A stretch of DNA of 6,892 nt from JBOGUF01 sp050696075 (GTDB taxonomy: Bacteria > Chloroflexota > Chloroflexia > Thermomicrobiales > UBA6265), in assembly GCA_050696075.1 (NCBI GenBank), contig JBOGUF010000006.1:1-6892 (forward strand), given 5' to 3'. Positions within the stretch are counted from its first letter, which is position 1; each line of letters begins with the position of its first letter. The position numbers and the translations under genes were made by a program. The notes under the pieces are model-generated. The model made no database searches and was not told where the DNA came from. It saw nothing but the letters and a program-made list of their open reading frames with translations. Positions 1-5,544 of the stretch are shown here, piece after piece.

Positions 1-2
1 GC

Positions 3-743
3 GTCGCGGCTACGGTCGATGGCGGCGAAGTCGCGGCCGGTGGACCGGTCATGCTCCGCGAACGTGGGCTCGAGGCGCCGGCGACGCTGGCGGACAAGAC
101 CGCCGAGTGGTCGGCGCGTGGCGCGGCGGTGATCCACGTCATGCGCGACAATCGAGTCGTCGGCGCTCTGGCACTGGAAGATCAGATCCGGCCGGAATCG
201 CGCCAGGCAGTCGATGCGTTGCACGAACGCGGTGTGCGCGTGGTGATGATCACCGGCGATGCGCGCCCGGTGGCAGAAGCGGTGGCGAAGGATCTGGGCA
301 TCGACGAAGTCTTTGCCGAAGTGCTGCCGGAGGACAAAGACAAGGCGGTCGCCGAGTTGCAGAGCCGAGGCGAGCGGGTGGCGATGGTCGGCGATGGCGT
401 CAACGACGCCCCGGCCCTGGCCCGGGCCGACGTCGGGATCGCCATCGGCGCCGGCACGGACGTCGCCATCGAGTCGGCCGGGGTCATCCTCGCCAGCAGC
501 GACCCGCGCGCGGTCGTCGAGGTGATCCGGCTCTCCGGCGCCAGCTATCGCAAGATGATCCAGAACCTCGGTTGGGCCGCTGGCTACAACCTCTTCTCGA
601 TCCCCGTTGCCGCCGGCGTCCTAGCGCCGATCGGGATCACGCTGGCCCCCGCGGTCGGCGCCCTCCTGATGAGCGCCTCCACCGTCATCGTCGCCCTCAA
701 CGCGCAGCTCCTCCGTCGCCTCGACCTCCGGGTCGGGGCGTAG
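3..743 (+). CDS. P1B-type heavy-metal (probably copper, CopB-like) ATPase, C-terminal fragment
   Basis: The reading frame is open from the window edge, so this is the 3' part of a longer gene; an ATG at 51 is internal. Counting from that ATG, the phosphorylation (P) domain shows the TGD motif (68-70) and the magnesium-binding GDGVNDAP hinge motif (114-121). Two last membrane segments follow. The first carries N-x5-GYN-x4-P (N172 to P185) and the second P-x6-MSxST-x5-N (P200 to N217). From family knowledge these two patterns are the signature of the P1B-3 (CopB) subgroup rather than CopA (P1B-1), whose last helix has MxxSS. The enzyme would use ATP to move copper across the cytoplasmic membrane. 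The phosphorylated DKTG site and the CPH/CPC metal site of the sixth helix lie upstream and cannot be seen, so the metal is inferred. The downstream copper-binding lipoprotein fits a copper role. P-type ATPase is near certain; the CopB subgroup is probable. Confidence 0.93.
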   Translation, partial: VAATVDGGEVAAGGPVMLRERGLEAPATLADKTAEWSARGAAVIHVMRDNRVVGALALEDQIRPESRQAVDALHERGVRVVMITGDARPVAEAVAKDLGIDEVFAEVLPEDKDKAVAELQSRGERVAMVGDGVNDAPALARADVGIAIGAGTDVAIESAGVILASSDPRAVVEVIRLSGASYRKMIQNLGWAAGYNLFSIPVAAGVLAPIGITLAPAVGALLMSASTVIVALNAQLLRRLDLRVGA

Positions 744-760
744 TGGCACGTTGAACACCC

Positions 761-865
761 GTCATTCCGACTGCCCCCCTCGCGTCATGCCGAGCGCCCA
801 ACCTGTCATGCCGAGGGTACGAGGAATGACGAGGGGGTGTGGAATGTCGGGTGGTGCGGCATGAC
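761..865. repeat. Intergenic GTCATGCCGAG repeats with inverted arms
   Basis: The gap after the ATPase gene carries GTCATTCCGA at 761-770, GTCATGCCGAG at 784-794 and again at 805-815, and opposite-strand arms GGAATGAC at 823-830 and GCGGCATGAC at 856-865. The arms at 761-768 and 823-830 are perfect 8-base inverted partners and could fold into a branched hairpin. The copies belong to the same family as the GTCATGCTGAG repeats at 3578-3757 and 4593-4733. A transcription-ending or mRNA-stabilising role behind the ATPase gene is possible but not shown; no T-run follows. Confidence 0.6.
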
Positions 866-1038
866 GGGATGCAGACACGACCCTATTGCATTCACGCCGG
901 ACCAGAGCCTCATTCTCGTGCAAACGGGTACAATTCGCCGGGGAGAATGCCGCGCGTTCCACGCCCCTGGTGGGCGAGCGCGGCACGGATCACATCCACA
1001 ACGAACCAGAGGGTGGAGCGGTACGGAGGACGCGGTTG
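866..1038 (+). promoter_or_regulatory. Upstream region of cupredoxin gene with weak -10-like TACAAT
   Basis: This non-coding stretch leads into the lipoprotein gene. A TACAAT hexamer at 929-934 resembles a sigma-70 -10 box, but no good -35 box lies 16-18 bases upstream. GGAGGA at 1025-1030 is a clear ribosome binding site 8 bases before the ATG at 1039. I looked for a dyad of the CueR or CsoR type and did not see one, so copper control cannot be argued from the sequence. Confidence 0.3.
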
Positions 1039-1917
1039 ATGCGGCTGGTAAGGCTCGTCAGGCTAGTTGAGCCGGTGAATAAACGGCTCATGGGGGTAGC
1101 CTCGATGGCGTTGGTGGGGACGGTGGTCCTTGCCGGGTGCGGCAGCGAGGCGGCGGAAGAAGAAGCCCGCGAGTGGACGCGGGTCCCGGTCACCTACGAC
1201 GCGGCGGCCCAAGGGACGCCGGCCGATGGCGGCGAACCAGACCCCGGTGAGGCAGCTGCCGCGACCGAAGTCACGGTCGACATGGCCGAAATGTACTTCG
1301 AGCCGGCCGAGTTCAGCATCCCCGCCGGGACCGAGGTCACGATCAACCTCACCAACTCCGGAGTTGCGATCCACGACTTCACCGTCGAAGCACTGGGCAT
1401 CAATGAGGTGCTCGACCCCGGCGGCGAGACGTCCATTACCGTCACCGCCGACGCCGGCGACTACGATTACATTTGCACCCAGCCCGGCCACAAGGAGGCC
1501 GGCATGGTCGGCGTCATGAGCGTCCTCGAGGAGGGCGCCGAGGCCGCCGAGGGCGGCGCATCGCCCGTTGCCTCTCCGGGCGCATCCCCGGGCGCATCTC
1601 CGGTCGCAACCCCCGCCGGAGAAGAAGCGGCCGAGGATGAGGACGCGGCGACCGAGCTCACCGTCGATATGGCCGAGATGTTCTTCGAGCCGACCGAGTT
1701 CAGCATCCCCGCCGGGACCGACGTCACCATCCGTCTCACCAACTCCGGCGTGTCGCCGCACGACTTCACGATTGAAGAACTCGGGATCAATGAGGTGCTC
1801 GACCCCGGCGCCGAAACAACCATCACCATCAACGCCGAGGCGGGAACCTACGACTACATCTGCACCCAGCCCGGCCACAAAGAAGCCGGTATGGTCGGCG
1901 TGATGACCGTTCAGTAG
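1039..1917 (+). CDS. Lipoprotein with two tandem cupredoxin (type-1 copper) domains
   Basis: A 292-residue exported copper-binding protein. The start at 1039 is chosen because GGAGGA lies 8 bases upstream and it gives a positively charged N-region (several Arg, Lys15), a hydrophobic stretch (about 17-31) and a lipobox LAGC with Cys34; the frame is open back to 886, but that stretch reads unlike a protein. After an acidic spacer come two cupredoxin domains, residues 76-162 and 205-291. Each has the blue-copper ligand set: His of HDF (112; 241), then C-x4-H-x4-M (Cys146, His151, Met156; Cys275, His280, Met285). A Ser/Ala/Pro linker (172-194) and an acidic stretch separate them. The domains are 71 of 87 residues identical by my count. 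Such domains carry electrons or bind copper outside the membrane. The ATPase gene upstream on the same strand suggests copper homeostasis; an electron-transfer role is the alternative. Cotranscription is uncertain because a 295-base gap intervenes. Confidence 0.9.
   Translation: MRLVRLVRLVEPVNKRLMGVASMALVGTVVLAGCGSEAAEEEAREWTRVPVTYDAAAQGTPADGGEPDPGEAAAATEVTVDMAEMYFEPAEFSIPAGTEVTINLTNSGVAIHDFTVEALGINEVLDPGGETSITVTADAGDYDYICTQPGHKEAGMVGVMSVLEEGAEAAEGGASPVASPGASPGASPVATPAGEEAAEDEDAATELTVDMAEMFFEPTEFSIPAGTDVTIRLTNSGVSPHDFTIEELGINEVLDPGAETTITINAEAGTYDYICTQPGHKEAGMVGVMTVQ
1264..1911 (+). repeat. Internal duplication encoding the two cupredoxin domains
   Basis: The segments 1264-1524 and 1651-1911 are direct repeats offset by exactly 387 bases (129 codons). 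At the protein level 71 of 87 residues agree, and most differences are conservative (V/I, E/D, Y/F). All eight copper-ligand residues are kept in both copies. Between them, 1552-1620 encodes a low-complexity Ser-Pro-Ala-Gly linker made of short repeated codons groups. The high identity points to a fairly recent duplication or to ongoing gene conversion. Confidence 0.9.
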
Positions 1918-1918
1918 C

Positions 1919-1939
1919 GAGACGTGAGTCGTGAGTGGT
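1919..1939 (+). repeat. Heptamer repeat, three degenerate units, after cupredoxin stop
   Basis: Three consecutive 7-base units (GAGACGT, GAGTCGT, GAGTGGT) start two bases into the region after the TAG stop at 1915-1917. The first 18 bases (1919-1936) are the perfect reverse complement of 2000-2017, so the transcript could form a long stem with a loop of about 63 bases. No T-run follows, so it is not a standard intrinsic terminator. Confidence 0.7.
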
Positions 1940-1999
1940 TAGTAGAATCGACCGGTTTGTCTGATGGATCGGGCGCACGAACGAATGGCCGTCAAATCT

Positions 2000-2041
2000 A
2001 CTCACGACTCACGTCTCACAACTCGAGACCCACGACCGACA
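2000..2041 (-). repeat. Heptamer repeat, six degenerate units, before aldolase RBS
   Basis: Six 7-base units (consensus ACTCACG on the + strand, equal to CGTGAGT on the - strand) run from 2000 to 2041 with increasing divergence towards the right. They end exactly at the AAGGAG ribosome binding site (2041-2046) of the aldolase gene. The array is the inverted partner of the one at 1919-1939. Base pairing between the two would place the start of the aldolase message next to a stem. Confidence 0.65.
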
Positions 2042-2053
2042 AGGAGTACGACA

Positions 2054-3487
2054 ATGGCTAGCTCAACACGCACGCCCCTAACAAGCCTCGACGAGCTCCG
2101 TCAGGCCCTGGACGGTATCGTGACTGTCCGCGACGACGACCTCGAGATCCACGACGCAAGCGGGTTCCGCGGCGGCCTGATCGACCGCCTCGTCTACACC
2201 GCCGTCTTCGGCGACGGCGAGTTGCGCGACGCCGCCCGCTGGCTGATCCGCGTCGCCGCGCCGAAGCTGGGCGCCTTCCCCGCTTCGATCCACGACCTCT
2301 ACATGGCGGCCCCCAACGGCGCCTATTCGAACGCGACCGCCCCGGCGATCAACGTCCGCGGTCTCACCTACGACATGGCGCGGTCGATCCTGCGTGCCGC
2401 CAGGGCGAATCACGCCAAGATCGTCCTCTTCGAGCTCGCCCGCTCCGAGATGAGCTACACCTACCAGCGACCGGCTGAGTTCGCTTCCTCCGTCCTTGCC
2501 GGCGCGATCAAGGATGGCTACCAGGGGCCGATCTTCATCCAGGGTGACCACTACCAGGCCCTCGCCAAGAAGTACGCCCAGGACCCGGAGGCTGAGATTG
2601 CGGCCGTGCGCAACCTCGCCAAAGAGGCGATCGCGGCCGGCTACTACAACATCGACGTCGACGCCTCGACCCTGGTCGATCTCAGCCAGCCGACGCTCAA
2701 GGAGCAGCAGGAGCGCAACTACGTCCACACCGCCGAGTTGACCGAGTCCATCCGGCAGCACGAGCCGGAGGGGATCACCGTCTCCATCGGCGGCGAAATC
2801 GGCGAGGTCGGGAAACACAACAGCACCGTTGAGGATCTCCACGCCTTCATGGGCGGTTACCTGCTGGAACTGCAACGGTGGGGCGAGACGCTCGGCCGCG
2901 ACCTCCCCGGCATCAGCAAGATCAGCGTCCAGACCGGAACCAGCCACGGCGGCGTCGTCCTTCCGGACGGGACTATCGCCTCAGTCAACGTCGACTTCGA
3001 CACCCTGGCCGCCCTCTCGAATGCGGCCCGTGAGGAGTACGGCATCGGCGGCGCGGTCCAACACGGCGCCTCGACCCTGCCCGAGGAGGCGTTCAACCGC
3101 TTCGCCGAGGCGAACGCGATCGAGGTCCACCTAGCCACCGCTTTCCAGAACCAGCTCTACGACAGCGCCGCCTTCCCGGCCGACCTCAAGGAGCGGATAT
3201 ACGCCCATCTGGCGGCGAAGAACGCCGACGAGCGCAAGCCGGACCAAACCGACGCCCAGTTTTATTACACCACCCGCAAGCGCGGTTTCGGCCCCTTCAA
3301 GCGCGAGCTCTGGGACCTGCCGACCGAAACGATCACCACGCTGATGGGCGAACTCGAGCAAACCTACGGCCTGGTCATGCAACGCCTCGGCGTCGCCGGC
3401 AGCGCCCAGGTCGTCGACGCGCACATCAAGCCGGTCAATGTCCCCATCCCCGCCCCGGACGCCCTCAAAACCGCGGTGACGGCGTAA
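2054..3487 (+). CDS. Class II fructose-bisphosphate aldolase-type enzyme (extended form)
   Basis: A cytoplasmic metal-dependent aldolase of 477 residues. The ATG at 2054 has AAGGAG seven bases upstream; the frame is open back to 1964, but that extension translates the heptamer repeats. Class II aldolase features appear in the family order: GDH (164-166, catalytic Asp165 and metal ligand His166), DVDAS (201-205), GGEIGEVG (246-253, with Glu248 the likely metal ligand), GTSHGG (295-300, His298) and VQHGAST (335-341, His337). These correspond to the Asp109/His110/Glu174/His226/His264 set of the E. coli enzyme, as I recall it. The enzyme would cleave or form fructose 1,6-bisphosphate in glycolysis and gluconeogenesis. 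Classical members have about 300-360 residues; here there are about 75-80 extra residues at the N-terminus and a long C-terminal part after His337. Tagatose-bisphosphate aldolase or another sugar-phosphate substrate remains possible. No pathway partner lies next to it. Confidence 0.85.
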   Translation: MASSTRTPLTSLDELRQALDGIVTVRDDDLEIHDASGFRGGLIDRLVYTAVFGDGELRDAARWLIRVAAPKLGAFPASIHDLYMAAPNGAYSNATAPAINVRGLTYDMARSILRAARANHAKIVLFELARSEMSYTYQRPAEFASSVLAGAIKDGYQGPIFIQGDHYQALAKKYAQDPEAEIAAVRNLAKEAIAAGYYNIDVDASTLVDLSQPTLKEQQERNYVHTAELTESIRQHEPEGITVSIGGEIGEVGKHNSTVEDLHAFMGGYLLELQRWGETLGRDLPGISKISVQTGTSHGGVVLPDGTIASVNVDFDTLAALSNAAREEYGIGGAVQHGASTLPEEAFNRFAEANAIEVHLATAFQNQLYDSAAFPADLKERIYAHLAAKNADERKPDQTDAQFYYTTRKRGFGPFKRELWDLPTETITTLMGELEQTYGLVMQRLGVAGSAQVVDAHIKPVNVPIPAPDALKTAVTA

Positions 3488-3488
3488 C

Positions 3489-3551
3489 GAGCCGTGAGCC
3501 GTGAGCCGGTAGCCGTCAGCCGTCAGCCGTCAGCCGTCAGCCGTCAGCCAT
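3489..3551 (+). repeat. Heptamer tandem array (C/G)AGCCGT, about nine units
   Basis: Starting two bases after the aldolase TAA stop (3485-3487), a 7-base unit reading GAGCCGT then CAGCCGT repeats about nine times. One unit is disturbed (around 3503-3516, one base out of register) and the last ends in CAT. It has no interspersed spacers. The same unit, in opposite orientation, forms the array at 4834-4889. It resembles the class of short tandemly repeated heptanucleotides described in cyanobacteria, but the unit sequence is its own. Confidence 0.9.
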
Positions 3552-3763
3552 GTTTTGCCGAGCCACTGCCCATCCTTGTCATGCTGAGTAGTCTGTCAAG
3601 GGCAATCCGTCATGCTGACCAACGGGAAGCATCCCCCGGCGAAGCCGCTCTGTCGGTAACGCCGGTGCGCTTCGCGCGGGGATGCTTCGATCCCTCAGCA
3701 TGACGAGGGAACCCGACAACATGGCTGTGACAAACTACTGAGCTTGTCGAGGCATGACCGCTA
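3552..3763. repeat. Intergenic gap with GTCATGCTGA palindromic repeat
   Basis: This gap lies between two convergent genes. It holds GTCATGCTGAG at 3578-3588, a palindromic unit at 3609-3704 whose ends GTCATGCTGA (3609-3618) and TCAGCATGAC (3695-3704) are inverted, with inner arms GAAGCATCCCC (3626-3636) and GGGGATGCTTC (3678-3688), and a further inverted arm ending CATGAC near 3752-3757. The half 3661-3704, read on the - strand, matches 4593-4636 at 41 of 44 bases. No open frame here looks like a gene. A strong hairpin between convergent genes could end transcription from both sides. Confidence 0.75.
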
Positions 3764-3871
3764 GGGCGTGTCTGCAAACCCGAGGCAGTTGTTTCGGCCG
3801 CACTCCCTTTGGAGGATCAGCGCATCGCGATCTTCTCGTCGGATCAACCACTCCCGCCTGGTTCGGACCCG

Positions 3872-4537
3872 CTAATCCGGCTGAGATCCTTCCTCGCCTG
3901 ACGCCCCGCCGAGCCGGGGCTTCCGTGCCACGATCCACAGGAACGGGATACTCACACCGTCCTCGTCGGCGATCTCCACCCGCGCACCCTCCAGCCGAAG
4001 GCCCGCCCGCTCGACGAGCGCCCGGTTGGTCTCGGCGTCGAAGTGGCTGAAGTACATCGGGGTGCCGAGCCAGTCCTCCTCGACTTCCCCGGTCCACGAC
4101 CTCGCCCCCAGCGTCGCCACGAGGGGGCCGCCGGGCCGCAACGACCGCACGATCGAGCCGAGGAGCGGTTCGTGCTCCTCGCGTGGCACATGGATGATCG
4201 CGTAGAAGGCGGCCACTCCGTCGAAACTGGCCGGCGGGAACTCCAGCGTCGTCATGTCGGCATGGACGAACGTCGCCTCCGGGACGTTCTGCCGGGCGAG
4301 GGCGATCTGCCGCCCAGAGATGTCCACCGCCGTGACCTCGAAGCGCTCGACCAGCCGCTTGGTGGTCGGCAGGCCGTTGCCACAGCCGAGTTCAAGGACG
4401 GCGGCCCGCTCGGGGAGGCTATCGAGCATAACCCGGGTGTAGTGCTCCCGCTCCTCCTCGCGGACGGTTGGCGCCCACTCGGCGTACCGCTCCGCGATGC
4501 GATCGTATCCATGAGCGACGATCTTCTTCGGGTCCAT
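3872..4537 (-). CDS. Class I SAM-dependent methyltransferase
   Basis: A 221-residue protein with the full seven-strand methyltransferase layout. Motif I is LELGCGNG (48-55), the glycine loop that holds S-adenosylmethionine; the acidic residue after strand 2 is Asp72 in VDIS; ADM (93-95) fits the adenine-contacting Asp; FDGVAAFYAIIHVP (105-118) is the strand-4 region, and LRPGG (133-137) precedes strand 5. The N-terminal YDRIAERYAEW is typical of small-molecule methyltransferases of the Methyltransf_11/25 kind. The ATG at 4537 is preferred over the upstream ATG at 4663 because homology-like sequence begins here and GAGGAG lies upstream, though 12 bases away, rather far. The substrate cannot be told. 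The gene points towards the aldolase gene (convergent) and is 350 bases downstream of the second methyltransferase-like gene on the same strand. It is the sole gene between the inverted repeats at 3764 and 4831, so it may be cargo of a mobile cassette. Confidence 0.88.
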   Translation of the reverse strand: MDPKKIVAHGYDRIAERYAEWAPTVREEEREHYTRVMLDSLPERAAVLELGCGNGLPTTKRLVERFEVTAVDISGRQIALARQNVPEATFVHADMTTLEFPPASFDGVAAFYAIIHVPREEHEPLLGSIVRSLRPGGPLVATLGARSWTGEVEEDWLGTPMYFSHFDAETNRALVERAGLRLEGARVEIADEDGVSIPFLWIVARKPRLGGASGEEGSQPD

Positions 4538-4833
4538 ACCGGGCCCACTCTCCTCGTCGATGCGCAATCGCCTTAGGCCGCGTTGGCACCCCGTCATGCT
4601 GAGGCAGCGAAGCATCCCCGCGCGAAGCGCAGCGGCCCCCAACCCCCAATCCTGGGGGAGCACGACGGAGCGGCTGCGCCGGGGGATGCCCGTCGGTTCC
4701 TCAGGGCGTGCTTCGGCGTCGCCTCAGCATGACGGAGCTTCGCAAACGCCGCTTAGCCTAGTTCCGAACGCAATCCCATCAAGACAACCGGAGCGGCGCG
4801 GTCGGCCAGAGCTACGTTTGCAGACACGTCCTA
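4538..4833. other. Non-coding region upstream of methyltransferase gene
   Basis: Apart from the GAGGAG motif before the gene, the palindromic repeat at 4593-4733 and the inverted repeat at 4816-4831, I see no gene, RNA or convincing -35/-10 pair in these bases. A promoter for the methyltransferase gene should be here if it is not read from the upstream gene on the same strand. Confidence 0.5.
4593..4733. repeat. Palindromic GTCATGCTGAG ... CTCAGCATGAC repeat, 141 bases
   Basis: The ends GTCATGCTGAG (4593-4603) and CTCAGCATGAC (4723-4733) are perfect 11-base inverted repeats. Inside there are inverted GC-rich arms, including CCCCC (4643-4647) opposite GGGGG (4654-4658). Its left half, 4593-4636, matches the reverse complement of 3661-3704 at 41 of 44 bases, which shows a dispersed repeat family. 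It lies upstream of the methyltransferase start at 4537, within the region bounded by the inverted repeats at 3764 and 4831, and would be transcribed if that gene's promoter is further up. Confidence 0.8.
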
Positions 4834-4889
4834 ACGGCTGACGGCTGACGGCTCACGGCTCACGGCTGACGGCTGACGGCTGACGGCTC
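4834..4889 (-). repeat. Heptamer tandem array, eight exact units of ACGGCT(G/C)
   Basis: Eight back-to-back 7-base units, ACGGCTG or ACGGCTC, without any gap; on the - strand the unit reads (C/G)AGCCGT, identical to the array behind the aldolase gene. On the - strand it begins inside the TGA stop codon of the methyltransferase-like gene (4888-4890), so relative to its gene it has the same orientation as the array at 3489-3551. Its other end directly abuts the TA at 4832-4833 next to the right inverted repeat. Confidence 0.93.
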
Positions 4890-5544
4890 ATTTTCGCACC
4901 GCCTCCACCGTCAGCGAATAGCCGTAGCGCCCAGTCGGCAGCGCTGCCTCTACCTGGCCAATCCGTCCGGCCAGCGACGCCACCCGCTCATACCGCTCCT
5001 CCGTCGATCGCAACCAGCGGAAGAGCACCATCCCCCCGAACGTGGCCAGTTGCTCCAACCCGATCCCCTCGGTTGCCCAATGCGCGACGCGAAAGCGATC
5101 GGCCCCAAGCAGGCGCTCAATCTCGTCCAGGCTGTAGTGCCGCCGCCAGCCGATCTCGTCGATCTCCGACGCACGACGGCCACGATCGGTGACGTCGACC
5201 AGATAGCGATACAGGTTGTACGGATCGAGTCCGGCGACCGGCCCGGTCGCGGGCACGCGCAGCAGCAGCCGTCCACCCGGCGCCAGGACGCGCGCCAGCT
5301 CATCGACCAGCGCCTCGTCGTCGCGCACGTTCTCGAGGAGGTCGAAGCACCGCACCTCGGCAAAGCTGCTGCACAAAAACGGCAACGCCCAGGCATTCGC
5401 CCACACGTCGCCCCGCGCGGTGTGGCACAGCAGCGGCCGCGTCCGCATCGCCGTCCCGTGCCGGTTCATCACCCGCCGCACGAGGCGGTGGGCGTCATCC
5501 CCGTCCGTGGGGCGGGTAATGGTCAGCACCTCGGTCGTCGTCAT
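4888..5544 (-). CDS. Methyltransferase-like protein lacking SAM motif I
   Basis: A 218-residue protein. The stretch from about 53 to 102 (LPF, then FDLLENV at 67-73, and LARVLAPGGRLLLRVP at 83-98) matches the second half of Methyltransf_11-type domains: the strand-4 region, the helix before strand 5 and the LxPGG turn. The glycine-rich motif I (D/E-x-GxGxG) expected some 60 residues earlier is absent. The N-terminal 50 residues instead contain a Thr-rich start and an Arg-rich segment, so SAM binding is doubtful. The C-terminal third (residues 132-218) has the usual methyltransferase ending, including a last strand YSLTVEAV. The first ATG is used; I see no good Shine-Dalgarno site before it, and no frame upstream supplies a motif I. 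The TGA stop lies in the first unit of a heptamer array. It is divergent from the gene pair starting at 5667. A non-catalytic or substrate-binding role, or a shortened domain, is possible; function unknown. Confidence 0.75.
   Translation of the reverse strand: MTTTEVLTITRPTDGDDAHRLVRRVMNRHGTAMRTRPLLCHTARGDVWANAWALPFLCSSFAEVRCFDLLENVRDDEALVDELARVLAPGGRLLLRVPATGPVAGLDPYNLYRYLVDVTDRGRRASEIDEIGWRRHYSLDEIERLLGADRFRVAHWATEGIGLEQLATFGGMVLFRWLRSTEERYERVASLAGRIGQVEAALPTGRYGYSLTVEAVRK

Larger units (their letters stand above)
3764..4831. mobile_element. Putative TIR-bounded cassette without transposase
   Basis: GGGCGTGTCTGCAAAC at 3764-3779 and GTTTGCAGACACGTCC at 4816-4831 are inverted repeats agreeing at 15 of 16 bases. 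Each is flanked on the outside by TA (3762-3763; 4832-4833), as expected for an element that duplicates TA on insertion. The 1068 bases between hold one intact gene, a methyltransferase on the - strand, plus 92 bases of non-coding DNA on the left and about 280 on the right. No transposase is present. A weak second inverted pair containing GTTCGGA lies inside (3861-3867 and, inverted, 4763-4769) but at unequal distances from the ends. Insertion by a transposase supplied elsewhere (for example of the IS630/Tc1 or IS5 kind, which use TA-containing targets) is inference. Two unrelated copies of a short repeat in opposite orientation are the alternative. Confidence 0.45.

Noticed and set aside
886..1038. 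Upstream extension of the cupredoxin gene to an ATG at 886
   Set aside because: The added 51 residues look random, would bury the signal peptide, and lack an RBS; GGAGGA before 1039 decides the start.
1063..1878. 271-residue open frame on the - strand inside the cupredoxin gene
   Set aside because: It merely mirrors the duplicated cupredoxin codons; no independent motif.
1964..2053. Upstream extension of the aldolase gene to an ATG at 1964
   Set aside because: It translates the heptamer repeat region; AAGGAG at 2041-2046 is correctly spaced for the ATG at 2054.
2078..2947. 289-residue open frame on the - strand inside the aldolase gene
   Set aside because: Lies antisense to clear aldolase motifs; low-complexity Val/Asp/Gly/Leu composition typical of a shadow frame.
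3489..3551. CRISPR array
   Set aside because: The units are 7 bases, contiguous and without spacers, and no cas gene is near.
3671..3704. Intrinsic terminator between the convergent aldolase and methyltransferase genes
   Set aside because: A strong GC hairpin is present, but no T-run follows on either strand, so it is listed as a palindromic repeat only.
3754..4050. Possible transposase remnant in the left part of the TIR-bounded segment
   Set aside because: The + strand frame there is an Arg/Pro-rich shadow over the methyltransferase end; no DDE-type motif or recognisable transposase sequence is seen.
4043..4576. 177-residue + strand frame over the methyltransferase gene
   Set aside because: Antisense to a gene with full SAM motifs; no RBS or family likeness.
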